Shown: positions 43,550 through 54,612 of the stretch, in pieces
How the letters are laid out: each line of letters opens with the position of its first letter
Numbering within the stretch: position 1 is the first letter of the stretch
Source: Schistocerca nitens
Taxonomy: Eukaryota; Arthropoda; Insecta; Orthoptera; Acrididae
NCBI RefSeq assembly: GCF_023898315.1
Contig: NC_064616.1
Span: 706,643,389-706,707,388 of the forward strand
DNA length: 64,000 nt
Direction of reading: 5' to 3'
Notes under the pieces: model-generated
Told to the model about the DNA's origin: nothing
Seen by the model: only the letters and a program-made list of their open reading frames with translations
The model's database searches: none
Program-made: the position numbers and the translations under genes

Positions 43550-43930
43550 CAGTGCCGCCCCTGCCACAGCTGCCGCCGCCTCTGCTGCCTCTGGCCCCAA
43601 CACTATCCCAGCCGCAACCGCCACAGCATCGTTATGGCATCCATGGGCTAGCCTTTCTCAGTCTAGTGGGTTAGGGGCGCAGCAACCAGGCTGCTCGCAG
43701 CAGCCCAATTCCCCAGCGCCTCCTCCTCCACCTTCATGTCCTCGCTGATCATGTGAGGTACAGCACACACCTATGTCCACACTGCCACAGAAATCCGAGA
43801 TGCGCTCACACCGATCCCATATGCTAAACGCCTTGAGGCAGTACGTGTGTTTACCATTGCTGATGCTGTAACTATGGCTACTGATGTCACAGATCGTGCT
43901 ATAAAAATCTGTTCAAAAATAGCACAGGAT
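43550..43930 (+). other. Coding-like Pro/Ala-rich stretch, unidentified
   Basis: Codon-like composition changes here: one frame is rich in Ala/Pro/Ser (SAAPATAAAASAASGPN), then after a frame change a helix-like segment (EIRDALTPIPYAKRLEAVRV, VTMATDVTDRAIK). Could be a relic of a transposon protein or a host gene fragment. No family recognised; stops on both sides. Confidence 0.3.
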
Positions 43931-46398
43931 GCTTCTCCCTAGCAATCCTAACGGAACATACAAGTTGCGTCCAGCTGTAGTTACCTGCCCCAGCGTCAAT
44001 GACACCTCGCCGCGAAATGTCTGTATGGTGACTCACCATCTATAAGGTTCTCAATGTTATTCTGACGTCACATGACTATGTAAAATAAGAGTCAAGTCGA
44101 CCTCTCGGAAATTGTATATTGTCCCAGAAATAGTTAATGCTCGATTTCTTGATGTCTCAGCTTGTATGCACGGAAATTCAATGGCAAAAATAAAAACTAT
44201 TTTACACAGATCGCCATATTGCACCAACAATTAAACCCTGCAAAGTGCCCCTACATATCGTCAAATATGGAAAGACTCTTATTCAATTACATTGCTCTCC
44301 ACTGAGGACAAGAGCTTGAATATTAGAGCATGAAACCGACCTCCAGCCCAGCTATATATCACCGCGTACTGTTTCGATGTAGTGAACATACAATTCGTAT
44401 CCTGTGTAAAACAAAATCGTCTGTCTTACATCATTAGTACATATACCGCGAAGACAGACAGCACCATAGATATTCCTCACAGCACTAGATATTTTCCCAC
44501 AGCCGATGGTCACAAGTCAACCATGCCCAATGCATGACCAGAGAGGCCTCAGCAGACCAAAGTAACTCTCAGAACTGTTCTACAAATTCGGGCTCGTTTC
44601 CCATTGTCACAAATGCGTTATTGTTTCTGCTCTGAACCTGCTTCCTTGCTTGCTCGCTTTTCTACACCCATCTCCAGACTCTGGAATTACAAGAACAGAT
44701 GTATTTTCACATGGTTTGCTAGAATATAACACCATCTTCGCGGTACTTCTCGATATCAAGGTCATAGCAGTATCCTACTGATCACTCCCGTAACATAATT
44801 CCAAAAATGTTGACCAGAAATTATTTCTCTAGAAACCTGAAACTTTAGCTAGTGGAGCATGCTGTAAACCATAGAGTAACTAGAAACTCATCCCATCTGC
44901 TAAGACGTTTATGTAATGAAAACTCGAGAAAAGAAAACTATAGTTAACTGTGCGGTACTGCAATCCCCTGACAGATGTGGCGTTTACAGAGTTAGTGGCG
45001 GAATGACTTGTAATTTTCACATGTTGGACACTGCTGCTATGCATCTGTCCTCTGATGCACTATGATCGAGATGTTAGAAATATGTAGAGCACTGTCTGAT
45101 ATACTTTGATGGTGTATGTGTTCGAGAATCAACAGTAAATGGATGTACTGCACAGTCATCTATCCACATTCACAATGATACTCGCAAAGTGCAGAAGCGG
45201 TGGCTTAGGCATGATACTGAAATTGGGAAACATGCTGTCACATCATTGGTTAGTCTTGAAATTACTGTAGAATTGCTAAACTTGCTCGCACTATCAACTG
45301 TGATACTTATTATTAGAGAACATCTATGGTGTCTTTTTCGTCCCATTCGTCCACTGCCACACTTTTGGTTAGCAAATAATGACTGACTGACATTGCTTGT
45401 TTGACTTGGAGAAAGAGTTTTGGTGGAGGGACAGCACCTTCCGGTGCGGATAGCACCGAAACAGTGGTGGTGTACATGACTGTAATATGATGAATCAGTC
45501 GAAACGGAACGTAGAGCCATCAGCTATTCCGTCACTATGACAGGTGAGTTTAAATGTAAAGCTCGTGGATCACCTTCAGACTGTAGTATGGAAACTCACC
45601 ACAACATGACCAAAATCTTCCAGTTTTCTTACCTTGTAATTGTCTTTCATTTAAAATCATCCAGTGTGTGTGGAATATTATGGTAGCCACAGTAACAATA
45701 TGATTTACACTGTGCGACTTCTAGTTTTCTGCGAGAGGCCATGGATCAGAACGTCTTAATGTCAGCTTAGAACCTGACACAGACCTTGAAGTCATGGCAG
45801 AAAAACAAAATGTATGGCAGTGTACAAAGCGTGCTAAAGCAGAAAAAAACAATGTTTCAACAATGAGACAGGGCCACTGGCAGCGTCTCTTGCAATTTAC
45901 AGTATAGTCCATGGGATATGATCATCCTCCTGCAGTACACGTGATGAAAATTTAAACTGGCCTCTGCAGTGGATCAATACCTGTATATTTAATAGGATCA
46001 TCCAACACTGGCAGCAGCAGCAGCAGTTTGATGGGTGAAGTCAGTGACAGATGGGCTGCCCCATTAGGATTTCTAGGAGGGATGCACCTATTCTGGGAAG
46101 CATTGTGACATCTCTGTCTCCATGCTGGACTCCCGCCGCAGCTATGTGTCATCGCACCAGTATCGGTGCTAATGTGCGTTCTATATTGGATGAAGTTAGT
46201 GGAGCTTTTATAGCTCATAATTTTTCTCTGTTGGATGGTGCAGAATCATGCATGTTGGGCTGATAGATGTGAATGGATGCGGATTTGCATCGGACTGTAA
46301 TACCTGTAACTGGTTTGGAGACGCACCACAATGCGCGCATTTCCACTGAATGGTCAAAACATGATCCTGTTGCAATAACTCAGGTCGTTCTGTTTCCA
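43931..46398. other. No confident feature
   Basis: About 2.5 kb with chance frames. A GGTGCGGATAGCACCGAAAC helix-plus-GAAAC at about 45439-45458 resembles half of a hammerhead but lacks the CUGANGA box in place. Confidence 0.4.
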
Positions 46399-46597
46399 AA
46401 AAATGGTTCACTTGGCTCTGAGCACCATGGGACTTAATATCTGAGGTCATCAGTCCCCTAGAACTTAGAACTACCTAAACCTAACTAACATAAGGACATC
46501 ACACATCCATGCCCGAGGCAGGATTCGAACCTGCGACTGTAGCAGTCGCGTGGTTCCAGACCGTAGCGCCTAGAACCGTTCGGCAACTCCGGCCTGC
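46399..46597 (-). mobile_element. SINE type A, copy A15
   Basis: Reverse copy with perfect 11-bp TSD TTCTGTTTCCA (46388-46398 and 46598-46608). Confidence 0.92.
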
Positions 46598-46639
46598 TTC
46601 TGTTTCCACATGGATTGCAGAAGGTGGTGGATATATCTT

Positions 46640-48080
46640 ACTCTGACTTCTACTCAGTTCCGACTTACATTGTAACAATCACATGCGCAAAGCTACAGCG
46701 ACAGTAACATAGAATCTGAGGAGTAGTTGCAAGATGCATGTGAGTAAGTAATATGTTTTCCGACTCTTTCAGGAAAGTGCTCTCTCGAAATTTCAGTGGT
46801 AGACCTCTCCATGATGCACAACACCTCTCTTGTAAAGTCTGCCACTGGAACTTGTTGAGCATCTCTGTAATGCTCTCCCGCCGACTAAACGGTCCCATGA
46901 CGAAATGCGATGCCCTCCTTCGGATCTTTTCTGTCTCTCCTCTATAAGTGCTACCTGCTAAGGGTCATAGATTGATGAACAGTCCTCAAGAATCGGTCGA
47001 ACTAGCGCCTTGTAAGCCACTTTCTTTGTGGACGAGTTACATTTTCCTTATGATTCTTCCTATGAATCTCCGTCAGGCATTTAATTTCCCTACTGTTTGT
47101 TTTATGTGGTAATTTCAGTTAAAGGTCGTTCTGGATAGTTACTCCTAGATATTTTACAGTAGATACTGTTTCCAGTAATTTGGCATCAATAGTCTAGTCG
47201 TAAGTAGTGGATTTCTTTTCCTATAACTAATATGTTACTTTTATTTACGTTGAAGATCAACTGCCAGAGCCTGCACCATACATCAGTCCTCTGCATGTCA
47301 TTCCGCAAATCGATACTGTCTTCTTGCGTTGCTGCTTCCTTACAGGCAACCACATAATCTGCCAACAGTCTTAAAGAGCTTCGGACGCTTTCTACTTGAT
47401 CATTTGTATACACTGTATACAGTAACGATTCTGTCACACTTCCTTGGTGTACTCCAGAAATTACGCTTACATCTGTCGATTTTGTTCCACTAAGAGCGAC
47501 GTGTTGAGTTCTGTCTGTAAGGAAGTCTTGAATACAGTCGCAAATATAGTCCGATACTCGATAATTCCGTGTTTTCACACTAAAAGACAGTGTGGGACGG
47601 TGTCAAATGTCTCCCTAAAGTCAAGAAACACGGCGTCTACCTGAGCGCCGTTGTCTACGGCTCTGTGGCCCTGATGGAGGAACAGGGAGAGCTAAGTTTC
47701 GCAATATATCTGTTTGCAGAATCAATGTTGAATCTACAGATTTTCGTTCTCCAGAAACTGTACAAGTACTGAGTATAAAACATGTTTTATAGTTCTACAA
47801 CAGCTTGACGTCAATGATATAGGCCTATAATTATGTGCATCTGTGCTACGACTCTTCCTGAAAACAGGAATTACATGCGCTTTCTTTCCAGTCGCTAGGT
47901 ATCCTTCGTTGCTCCAGCTATCTACAATAAACTGCAACTAGATGGAGAAAAAGCTCTTTCTCTTAATCTTCGTGGAATCTTATAGGTATCTAATCTGGTC
48001 CTGATGCCTTTACACAAGCGGTACCAGTTGCTTTTCTATTCCACGATCGGTTATCTCAAATTTCTGCCATTTCGACGTTC
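46640..48080 (-). mobile_element. LINE relic of the 10-kb/32-kb family group
   Basis: On minus, in order: KKAHVIPVFRKSRSTDAHNYRPISLTSSCC (47734-47937), FLTDRTQHVALSG, GVHQGSVTESLLYT, SLRLLADYVVA (FADD lost) at 47186-47578. Then RRESITEMLNKFQWQTLQER at 46665-46898. Order and content match LINE ORF2 from RT fingers to the C-terminus. Several stops and catalytic loss. Confidence 0.78.
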
Positions 48081-48136
48081 GTCCGATGATTGAAAGAAGG
48101 TGAAACCTTCCTCTCCCCCGTCCCCCCACACCCAAC

Positions 48137-48303
48137 GGCTCAAACGGCTCTGAGCACTATGGGACTTAACATCTACGGTCATCAGTCCCCTAGAACTTAG
48201 AACTACTTAAACCTAACTAACCTAAGGACATCACACAACACCCAGCCATCACGAGGCAGAGAAAATCCCTGACCCCGCCGGGAATCGAACCCGGGAACCC
48301 GGG
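48137..48303 (-). mobile_element. SINE type C, copy C4, head-truncated
   Basis: Reverse copy ending within the B-box region (GGGAATCGAACCCGGGAACC). Flanked by similar CACACCCAACG/CACTCCCAACG, a probable TSD with one mismatch. Confidence 0.85.
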
Positions 48304-48446
48304 CCACTCCCAACGCCCAACAGTCTCTATATGAGAGCCATGAGGCATTACTCAAAGCAGCAGCAAGAATTTAACTGTTTACAAATGGGACAAATTAGAA
48401 ACAACAGAACTACCGTGACACGGAGTGAACTTTCACTGTGAATGTA

Positions 48447-48676
48447 AATGTCGTGTGACTAGGGCCTCCCGTCGGGTAGACCGTTCGCCGGATGCAAGTC
48501 TTTCGATTTGACGCCACTTCGGAGACTTGCGCGTCGATGGGGATGAAATGATGATGATTGGAACAACACAACACCAATCCCTGAGCGGAGAAAATCTCCG
48601 ACCCAGCCGGGAATCAAACCCGGGCCCTTAGGATTGATATTCTGCCGCGCTAACCACTCAGCTACCGGGGGCGGAC
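48447..48676 (-). mobile_element. SINE type E (tRNA-like head, ATGATGATG tail region)
   Basis: On minus it begins with a tRNA-like head (GGTAGCTGAGTGGTTAGCGC; B box GGGTTTGATTCCCGG). It continues GGAGATTTTCTCCGCTCAGGG and ends with GGCCCTAGTCACACGACATTT. It is a further family, distinct in tail from A-D. TSD not clear. Confidence 0.8.
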
Positions 48677-48699
48677 AGAACATTCATTGAGGGTGGATG

Positions 48700-49358
48700 A
48701 TTTCACTGAAAAATACACAGTGTAGTGCGTCACAGAAAAATTCCCTGCTTTAACGCGACAGTTTACCTTATTTAACTCGACCCGCTTTATTTTTACCTGC
48801 AGATCTGTGTGGTGTTAGGCCGTTCAGTAGGCTGCCAGACGTCATTGGTCGGTAACGTAATCCGATCAGATCTGCGCAGTTTTAATTGTAAAATATTGCA
48901 GACAGCCGAGAAATGATCGGAATGAACATCTTAGGGGGCTACGAGCACTTAACTGGAAAGTAATTAACGACAGGAGACAAATTATGTCCGACCATTCGTG
49001 TCCGAACAGTCCGATGTCAACTTCGCCTATTTTGCCTGTACCATGTGAAGAAAACAGCATAAATGATTAAAATACAAGTTAATTGGTCGAATTAATGACG
49101 GAGCCGACACAACAGATAAATTTAAATAACCTTTATCACACAAACGACACCAACGACAAAAAGGTGATAGTGCAAGCAGAAGATAAAAGAGCATCGATTT
49201 TTCCTTAATTTTCAGCTGCTTTACCACTTTGAAAACTTCTGTAAGTTTCGGTACGGTAAAAGTAATCTTTGAACATACATAAAAATCATGTTGTTGTTGT
49301 GGTCTTCAGTCCTGAGACTGGTTTGATGCAGCTCTCCATACTACTCTATGCATGATAT
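48700..49358. other. No recognisable feature
   Basis: Intervening sequence. Near 49290 a TTGTTGTTGTGGTCTTCAGTCC...CTGGTTTGATGCAGC block is a common insect repeat fragment of unclear class. Confidence 0.4.
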
Positions 49359-50701
49359 ACGGGGGCAGTTCAATAAGTAATGCAACACATTTTTTTTCTC
49401 GGCCAATTTTGGTTGAAAAAACCGGAAATTTCTTGTGGAATATTTTCAAACATTCCCGCTTCGTCTCGTATAGTTTCATTGACTTCCGACAGGTGGCAGC
49501 GCTGTACGGAGCTGTTAAAATGGCGTCTGTAACGGATGTGCGTTGCAAACAACGGGCAGTGATCGAGTTTCTTTTGGCGGAAAACCAGGGCATCTCAGAT
49601 ATTCATAGGCGCTTGCAGAATGTCTACGGTGATCTGGCAGTGGACAAAAGCACGGTGAGTCGTTGGGCAAAGCGTGTGTCATCATCGCCGCAAGGTCAAG
49701 CAAGACTGTCTGATCTCCCGCGTGCGGGCCGGCCGTGCACAGCTGTGACTCCTGCAATGGCGGAGCGTGCGAACACACTCGTTCGAGATGATCGACGGAT
49801 CACCATCAAACAACTCAGTGGTCAACTTGACATCTCTGTTGGTAGTGCTGTCACAATTGTTCACCAGTTGGGATATTCAAAGGTTTGTTCCCGCTGGGTC
49901 CCTCGTTGTCTAACCGAACACCATAAAGAGCAAAGGAGAACCATCTGTGCGGAATTGCTTGCTCGTCATGTGGCTGAGGGTGACAATTTCTTGTCAAAGA
50001 TTGTTACAGGCGCTGAAACATGGGTTCATCACTTCGAACCTGAAACAAAACGGCAATCAATGGAGTGGCGCCACACCCACTCCCCTACCAAGAAAAAGTT
50101 TAAAGCCATACCCTCAGCCGGTAAAGTCATGGTTACAGTCTTCCGGGACGCTGAAGGGGTTATTCTGTTCGATGTCCTTCCCCATGGTCAAACGATCAAC
50201 TCTGAAGTGTATTGTGCTACTCTTCAGAAATTGAAGAAACGACTTCAGCGTGTTCGTAGGCACAAAAATCAGAACGAACTTCTCCTTCTTCATGACAACG
50301 CAAGACCTCACACAAGTCTTCGCACCCGAGAGGAGCTCACACAACTTCAGTGGACTGTTCTTCCTCATGCACCCTACAGCCCCGATCTCACACCGTCGGA
50401 TTTCCATATGTTTGGCCCAATGAAGGACGCAATCCGTGGGACGCACTACGCGGATGATGAAGAAGTTATTGATGCAGTACGACGTTGGCTCCGACATCGA
50501 CCAGTGGAATGGTACCGCGTAGGCATAGAGGCCCTCATTTCAATGTGGGGTAAGGCCGTAGCATTGAATGGAGATTACGTTGAAAAATAGTGATGTGTAG
50601 CTAAAAGATTGGGGAATAACCTGGTGTATTTCAATGCTGAATAAAGCAACCCCTGTTTCAGAAAAAAAATGTGTTGCATTACTTATTGAACTGCCCTCGT
50701 A
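49359..50701 (+). mobile_element. Young mariner transposon with 42-bp TIRs
   Basis: Terminal repeats at 49359-49400 and 50660-50701 are inverted copies with a single mismatch (TACGGGGGCAG against TACGAGGGCAG). Length is 1343 bp with TA at both ends. One open transposase frame lies inside. Near-identical TIRs and an unbroken frame indicate a recent insertion. Confidence 0.95.
49520..50590 (+). CDS. Mariner transposase, 356 aa, first catalytic Asp replaced by Ala
   Basis: The start at 49520 (MASVTDVRCKQRAV) gives the expected mariner length; the frame extends upstream only into leader and TIR. Residues about 1-110 form the two-HTH DNA-binding region. The catalytic domain has DD34D spacing: Asp259 (LLHDNARPH) and Asp294 (SPDLTPSDF). 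The first block reads VTGAETWVHHF, with Ala165 where mariners have Asp (VTGDETW). GCT for GAT or GAC is a small change. With one metal-binding Asp missing the enzyme should not cut DNA, yet it could still bind TIRs. Confidence 0.93.
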   Translation: MASVTDVRCKQRAVIEFLLAENQGISDIHRRLQNVYGDLAVDKSTVSRWAKRVSSSPQGQARLSDLPRAGRPCTAVTPAMAERANTLVRDDRRITIKQLSGQLDISVGSAVTIVHQLGYSKVCSRWVPRCLTEHHKEQRRTICAELLARHVAEGDNFLSKIVTGAETWVHHFEPETKRQSMEWRHTHSPTKKKFKAIPSAGKVMVTVFRDAEGVILFDVLPHGQTINSEVYCATLQKLKKRLQRVRRHKNQNELLLLHDNARPHTSLRTREELTQLQWTVLPHAPYSPDLTPSDFHMFGPMKDAIRGTHYADDEEVIDAVRRWLRHRPVEWYRVGIEALISMWGKAVALNGDYVEK

Positions 50702-51455
50702 CATAAAATGGGGAGTGTCCTGGGGTTCATCTCTCAGCTCCACATCTCTTCCAGTTCATCAGAGGTGAGGACACAGGCACTGTGCACTTTGAAATATTAC
50801 TTTTAAATGTCTGCTTGTGTGCACCACGTAGCATCTTCGCATGCATGAGCGTCAAGCATACTACTTTGTCTATTGAAACTTGAGTGAAAGAACACTTGAT
50901 TATCATACACAATACCGACTCTAATTGCTACACGTAGGAACTTATACAAAGTCTCTTTCTTAGGTAGTCTCACGGACTCTAAATCTTTCATTTTTTAATT
51001 GAATCAAATCTTTCATTTAGTACCTGAAGCAAGGAATATTTATAAGGCAGTGTCGGCCTTAGTTCTCTAGTGGAACTGAATGGGCTGATATATGTAATTC
51101 CAGTTTTTTCTTTACTTTTGTATATGAAACAATACAGGTATAAATTCCAATGTTTGGGATATTATTGTTTTATCGCGAAAGAGATCAAAGACCAGAAATT
51201 AGAGTGAAACACTCATTGAACAATTCATAGTTCGCTTTACGTCGAGCGCCGTGTCATTGCGCTATCAACATTCTATGAAACTGAAAACAAAGGCATACAA
51301 ATGATAATAAAATCTTTTCATTCTCTTGTCTTTACTTATTTCATACTTAACAATATATTAAAATATTTCTTTTTAGTACAGCAACTAGGCTTACAATTAG
51401 TGTGAATGTCTTCTCATTTCTCCCATATTACATGTCGTATGGACAAATAGACACC
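50702..51455. other. No recognisable feature
   Basis: Chance frames only. Confidence 0.5.
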
Positions 51456-51459
51456 TATG

Positions 51460-51525
51460 TATTGTTTTATTTCCCACTTTCAAACTTGTATATGTATATA
51501 TGTTTGAAAGTGGGACTAAACAATA
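51460..51525. repeat. Short hairpin (arms ~25 bp)
   Basis: TATTGTTTTATTTCCCACTTTCAAAC-like left arm (51460-51485) and inverted right arm (51502-51525) around an AT-rich loop. Adjacent to the left TIR of the next transposon; may be a tiny MITE. Confidence 0.6.
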
Positions 51526-51828
51526 TACTGTATATACAGGGTGAGTCGCTAACTATTGCCACTAAGAATAACTCCAAAAGTATGAAAGGAGCTGAAGAGT
51601 TTGAGGGACAAAAGTTGCATGGGACAATGGGGGCTATAATATAACATTGGCTTTTTGTTACTAGGTGGTGTCGCTTCAGACATATGAAGGTCAACTTCGT
51701 TTTTTTTAATGTGATGCTGTAGTTTGTTACTTATTTTCTGATAACGGCTATCGAGACGAATCCAATGATATGTAACAGTAAGGTCTTTGCAGGTCAACGA
51801 TGGTCACCAATTTGGCATGAACGTCCAT

Positions 51829-52248
51829 TTACAGAAGGTGTTCAAAGTGATGACTATTGGTATCAATGCAGTGCTGCAATCTTCTTATCATCGATTGAGT
51901 GGTAATCCTTATCACTTCGGCACTTATCGAAGCACATGCTCTGACAATTCTCTCTCGCATATCTCCAGGTGTAGTTGGAACATCTTTACAAACAACGTCT
52001 TTTACGGATCCCCACAAGAAAAAATCGAGAGGCGTCAAGTCTGGCGAACGAGCCGGCCACGACACATCTCCTCGGCGTCCAGTCCAACGATTTGGGAATT
52101 GTCTATGCAACTCATTTCTAGCCACTAGCGAAAAATGTGCCGGACACCCATCGTGTTGATACCACATTCTGTTCCTTGTTCCTAAAGGTATTTCTTCCAA
52201 TAACAGACCTACTGTTTCTTGCAGGGTTTGTGGTGTACTTCCTAACAT
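51829..52248 (-). pseudogene. Transposase, C-terminal catalytic part
   Basis: Continues the frame after a stop and a frameshift near 52255-52289. Contains MWYQHDGCPAHFS (second Asp) and WPARSPDLTPLDFFLWGSVK (third acidic position Asp), then the C-terminal helices ending FEHLL. Only two lesions separate it from the N-terminal part, so decay is mild. Confidence 0.85.
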
Positions 52249-52288
52249 TAAAATTTCCCTCGATGAAATAGGGGCCTATAACTCTATC

Positions 52289-52891
52289 CTACAGAATCCC
52301 ACACCATACATTCACCAACCACGGTTTTTGGTGTGCAACTTGCCACAGCCAACATGGATTTTCAGTTGCCCAATAATGCATTTTATGCAAATTAACATTT
52401 CCCTGGTTCGTGAACGTAGCCTCGTCAATAAATAAAATCAAATTAATAAAAGTGTCATCGCTATGAAACTGAAATTGCGCCCATCGGCAGAATTCTGTGC
52501 GATGCATACAATCCATACCAGTTAATTCTTGGTGGAGACTGATATGGTAAGGATGATATTTGTGGGGAGTCAGAGCACGAACAACACTAATCTGGCTCAT
52601 GCCAGATTCCCTTGCGATTTGACGCAAACTAACACAAGGCTCTCGAACCACAGTGGCAAGAGTACCAATTTCCGTTTCCTCGTTAGTAACTTTCCATTGC
52701 TGGATATGTTTCCGTTGCCTTAAAGGTCCATTTGTTCTCAATTTATCATGCACATATTTAAATGTACAACGTGTAAAGTGAGTATGTTGAGGATATTTTT
52801 CAACGAATAAGTGTCTAGCTCTCACTGAATTTCGTTGACGTTCTCCATCAATGAGAAGCATATCGACTTGTTCTTTGAAGGAATACATCAT
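52289..52891 (-). pseudogene. Transposase, N-terminal and first catalytic part
   Basis: Starts MMYSFKEQVDMLLIDGERQRNS, matching the DUF4817 helix-turn-helix found in insect transposases. It has a second HTH (SLRQIARESGMSQISVVRAL) and the first catalytic block LILFIDEATFTNQGNVN with its Asp. It ends at a stop right after VNVWCGIL, 200 residues in. The rest of the gene is in another frame at 51829-52248. Confidence 0.85.
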
Positions 52892-53019
52892 TCACATACG
52901 TCTGATTCGTCGATACTAGTCTTACCGTTCCTATTAGTGTTGTACTGCGAAACCGTCAAATGGTGAGTACATGTCAATGGCATGTTAGATGGATACGCCA
53001 TATTCGGCGAATTTTACTA

Positions 53020-53405
53020 TTTGCACGATATACGAGATAGAATTGTCAGAGCATGTGCTTCGATAAGTGCCGAAGTGATTAGGAATACCACTCAATCCAC
53101 GATAAGAAGATTGCAACACTGCATAGATACCAATGGTAATCACTTCGAACACGTTCTGTAAATGGACGTTCACGCTACCTTTTTGACCTTCGTTGCCCTT
53201 ACTGTTACATATCACTGGGTTCGTCTCGATAGCCGCTATCAGAAAATAAGTACCAAACCACAGCATAGCATTCCATTAAAAAAAAAGACAGTCGACGTTC
53301 ATACCTCTGACGCGACCACACCAAGCAACCAAAAACCGTCATATTATGGCTCTGTTGTCCCATGCAACATTTGTCCCACAAACTTTTCAGACACGCAATA
53401 GTTAG
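53020..53405 (+). pseudogene. Inverted fragment of a related transposase 3' end
   Basis: The plus strand encodes a DRIVRACASISAEVIRNTT-like segment and an HFEHVL ending with stop at about 53160, followed by the 3' untranslated part to the TIR. It is the reverse counterpart of 51540-51985 with scattered differences. Confidence 0.75.
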
Positions 53406-53423
53406 TGACCCACCCCATATATA

Positions 53424-54612
53424 TACACTGTGTAATCAAGTTCGTGGCGCCCTCCATTGGTAATGCTGGAATTCAATATGGAGTCGGCCCACTCTTAGCC
53501 TTGATGACAGCTTCCACTCTCGCAGGCACACACTGGCTCAGGTGTTGGAAGGTTTCTTAGGAAATGGCAGCTCATTCCTCACGGAGTGCTGCACTGAGGA
53601 GAGGTATCGAAGTCGTTCGGTAAGGCCTGGCACGATGTGGGCGTGCCAAAACATCCCAAAGGTGTGCTATAGCATTCAGGTCGGGACTCTGTGCAGGTCA
53701 GCCCATTACATGGATGTTATTGTCATGTAACCACTCCGCCACAGGCCGCCATTGAGAACAGATACTCGATCGTGTTGAAAGATGTAATCGCCATCTCCGA
53801 ATTGCTCTTCAACAGAAGGAAGCAAGAATATGCTTAAAACATCAATGTAGACCTGTACTGTGTCAGCACCACGCAAAACACCAAGGGGTGCAAGCCTCCT
53901 CCATGAAAAACACGACCACACCATAACACCACCGCCTCCAAATTTTACTGTTGACACTATACAGGCTGGCAGATGACGTTCACCAAGCATTAGCCATACC
54001 CACACCCTGCCGTCGGATCGCCACATTGTGTACCATGATTCGTCACTCCACACAACGTTCTTTCACTGTTCAATCGTCCAATGTTTACGCTCCTTACACC
54101 AATCGAAGCGTCGTTTGGCATTTACTGCCGAGATGTGTGGCTTATGAGCAGCTTCTCGACTATGAAATCCAAGTTTCCTCACCTCCGCCTAACTGTCATA
54201 GTACTTGCAGTGGATCCTGATGCAGTTTGGAATTCCTATGTGATGGTCTGGATAGATGCGTATTACACATTACGACCCTCTTCAACTGTTGGCGGTGTCT
54301 GTCAGACGATGTCGGCTGTACGCTTTCGTGCTGCACATGTCCCTTCACCTTTACACTTCACTATCACATCGGAAATAGTGGACCTAGGGATGTTTAGGAG
54401 TGTGAAAGTCTCGCGTATAGACGTATGACACAAGTGACACCCAATCACCTGACTGCGTTCCACAGAACACTCCATTCCTCTCTCTCTCACGATGTCCAAT
54501 GACTACTGAGGTAGTTGACATGGAGAACATAGTGGTAGGTGGAAGCACAATGCACCTAATATGAGAAACACATGTTTTTGGGGGTGTATGGATAATTTAA
54601 TCACATACGGTA
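53424..54612 (-). mobile_element. Tc1-like transposon relic
   Basis: Ends TACACTGTGTAATCAA (53424) and, inverted, TACCGTATGTGATTAAA (54612) look like diverged TIRs, abutting the previous element. The size of 1.19 kb and a broken minus-strand transposase fit a decayed Tc1. Confidence 0.65.
53706..54499 (-). pseudogene. Tc1-like transposase, broken
   Basis: The HTH region lies at 54302-54499 (TSIRETFTLLNIPRSTISDVI). The catalytic part at 53706-54053 has MWSDESWYTMWRSDGRVWV (first Asp kept), KFGGGGVMVWSCFSW and IFQHDRVSVLN (second Asp kept, next residue changed). The third acidic region is lost. Frames are shifted between the two parts. Confidence 0.72.

Larger units (their letters stand above)
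51535..53418 (-). mobile_element. DUF4817-type (IS630/mariner-like) transposon with an inverted partial second copy
   Basis: The left end CAGGGTGAGTCGCTAACTATTG and the right end CAATAGTTAGTGACCCACCCC form inverted termini. A nearly complete transposase lies on minus at 51829-52891. The right 0.4 kb (53020-53405) is an inverted, roughly 80% similar copy of the left 0.45 kb, including the transposase C-terminal coding end. Thus both ends are 3' ends. Confidence 0.78.

Noticed and set aside
45420..45515. Another hammerhead near GGTGCGGATAGCACCGAAAC
   Set aside because: The helix and GAAAC are present, but the CUGANGA box is not at the required place, and no hairpin arms or TSD surround it.
49352..49519. 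Longer N-terminus for the mariner transposase
   Set aside because: The upstream part is TIR and leader. The ATG at 49520 gives the normal mariner length.
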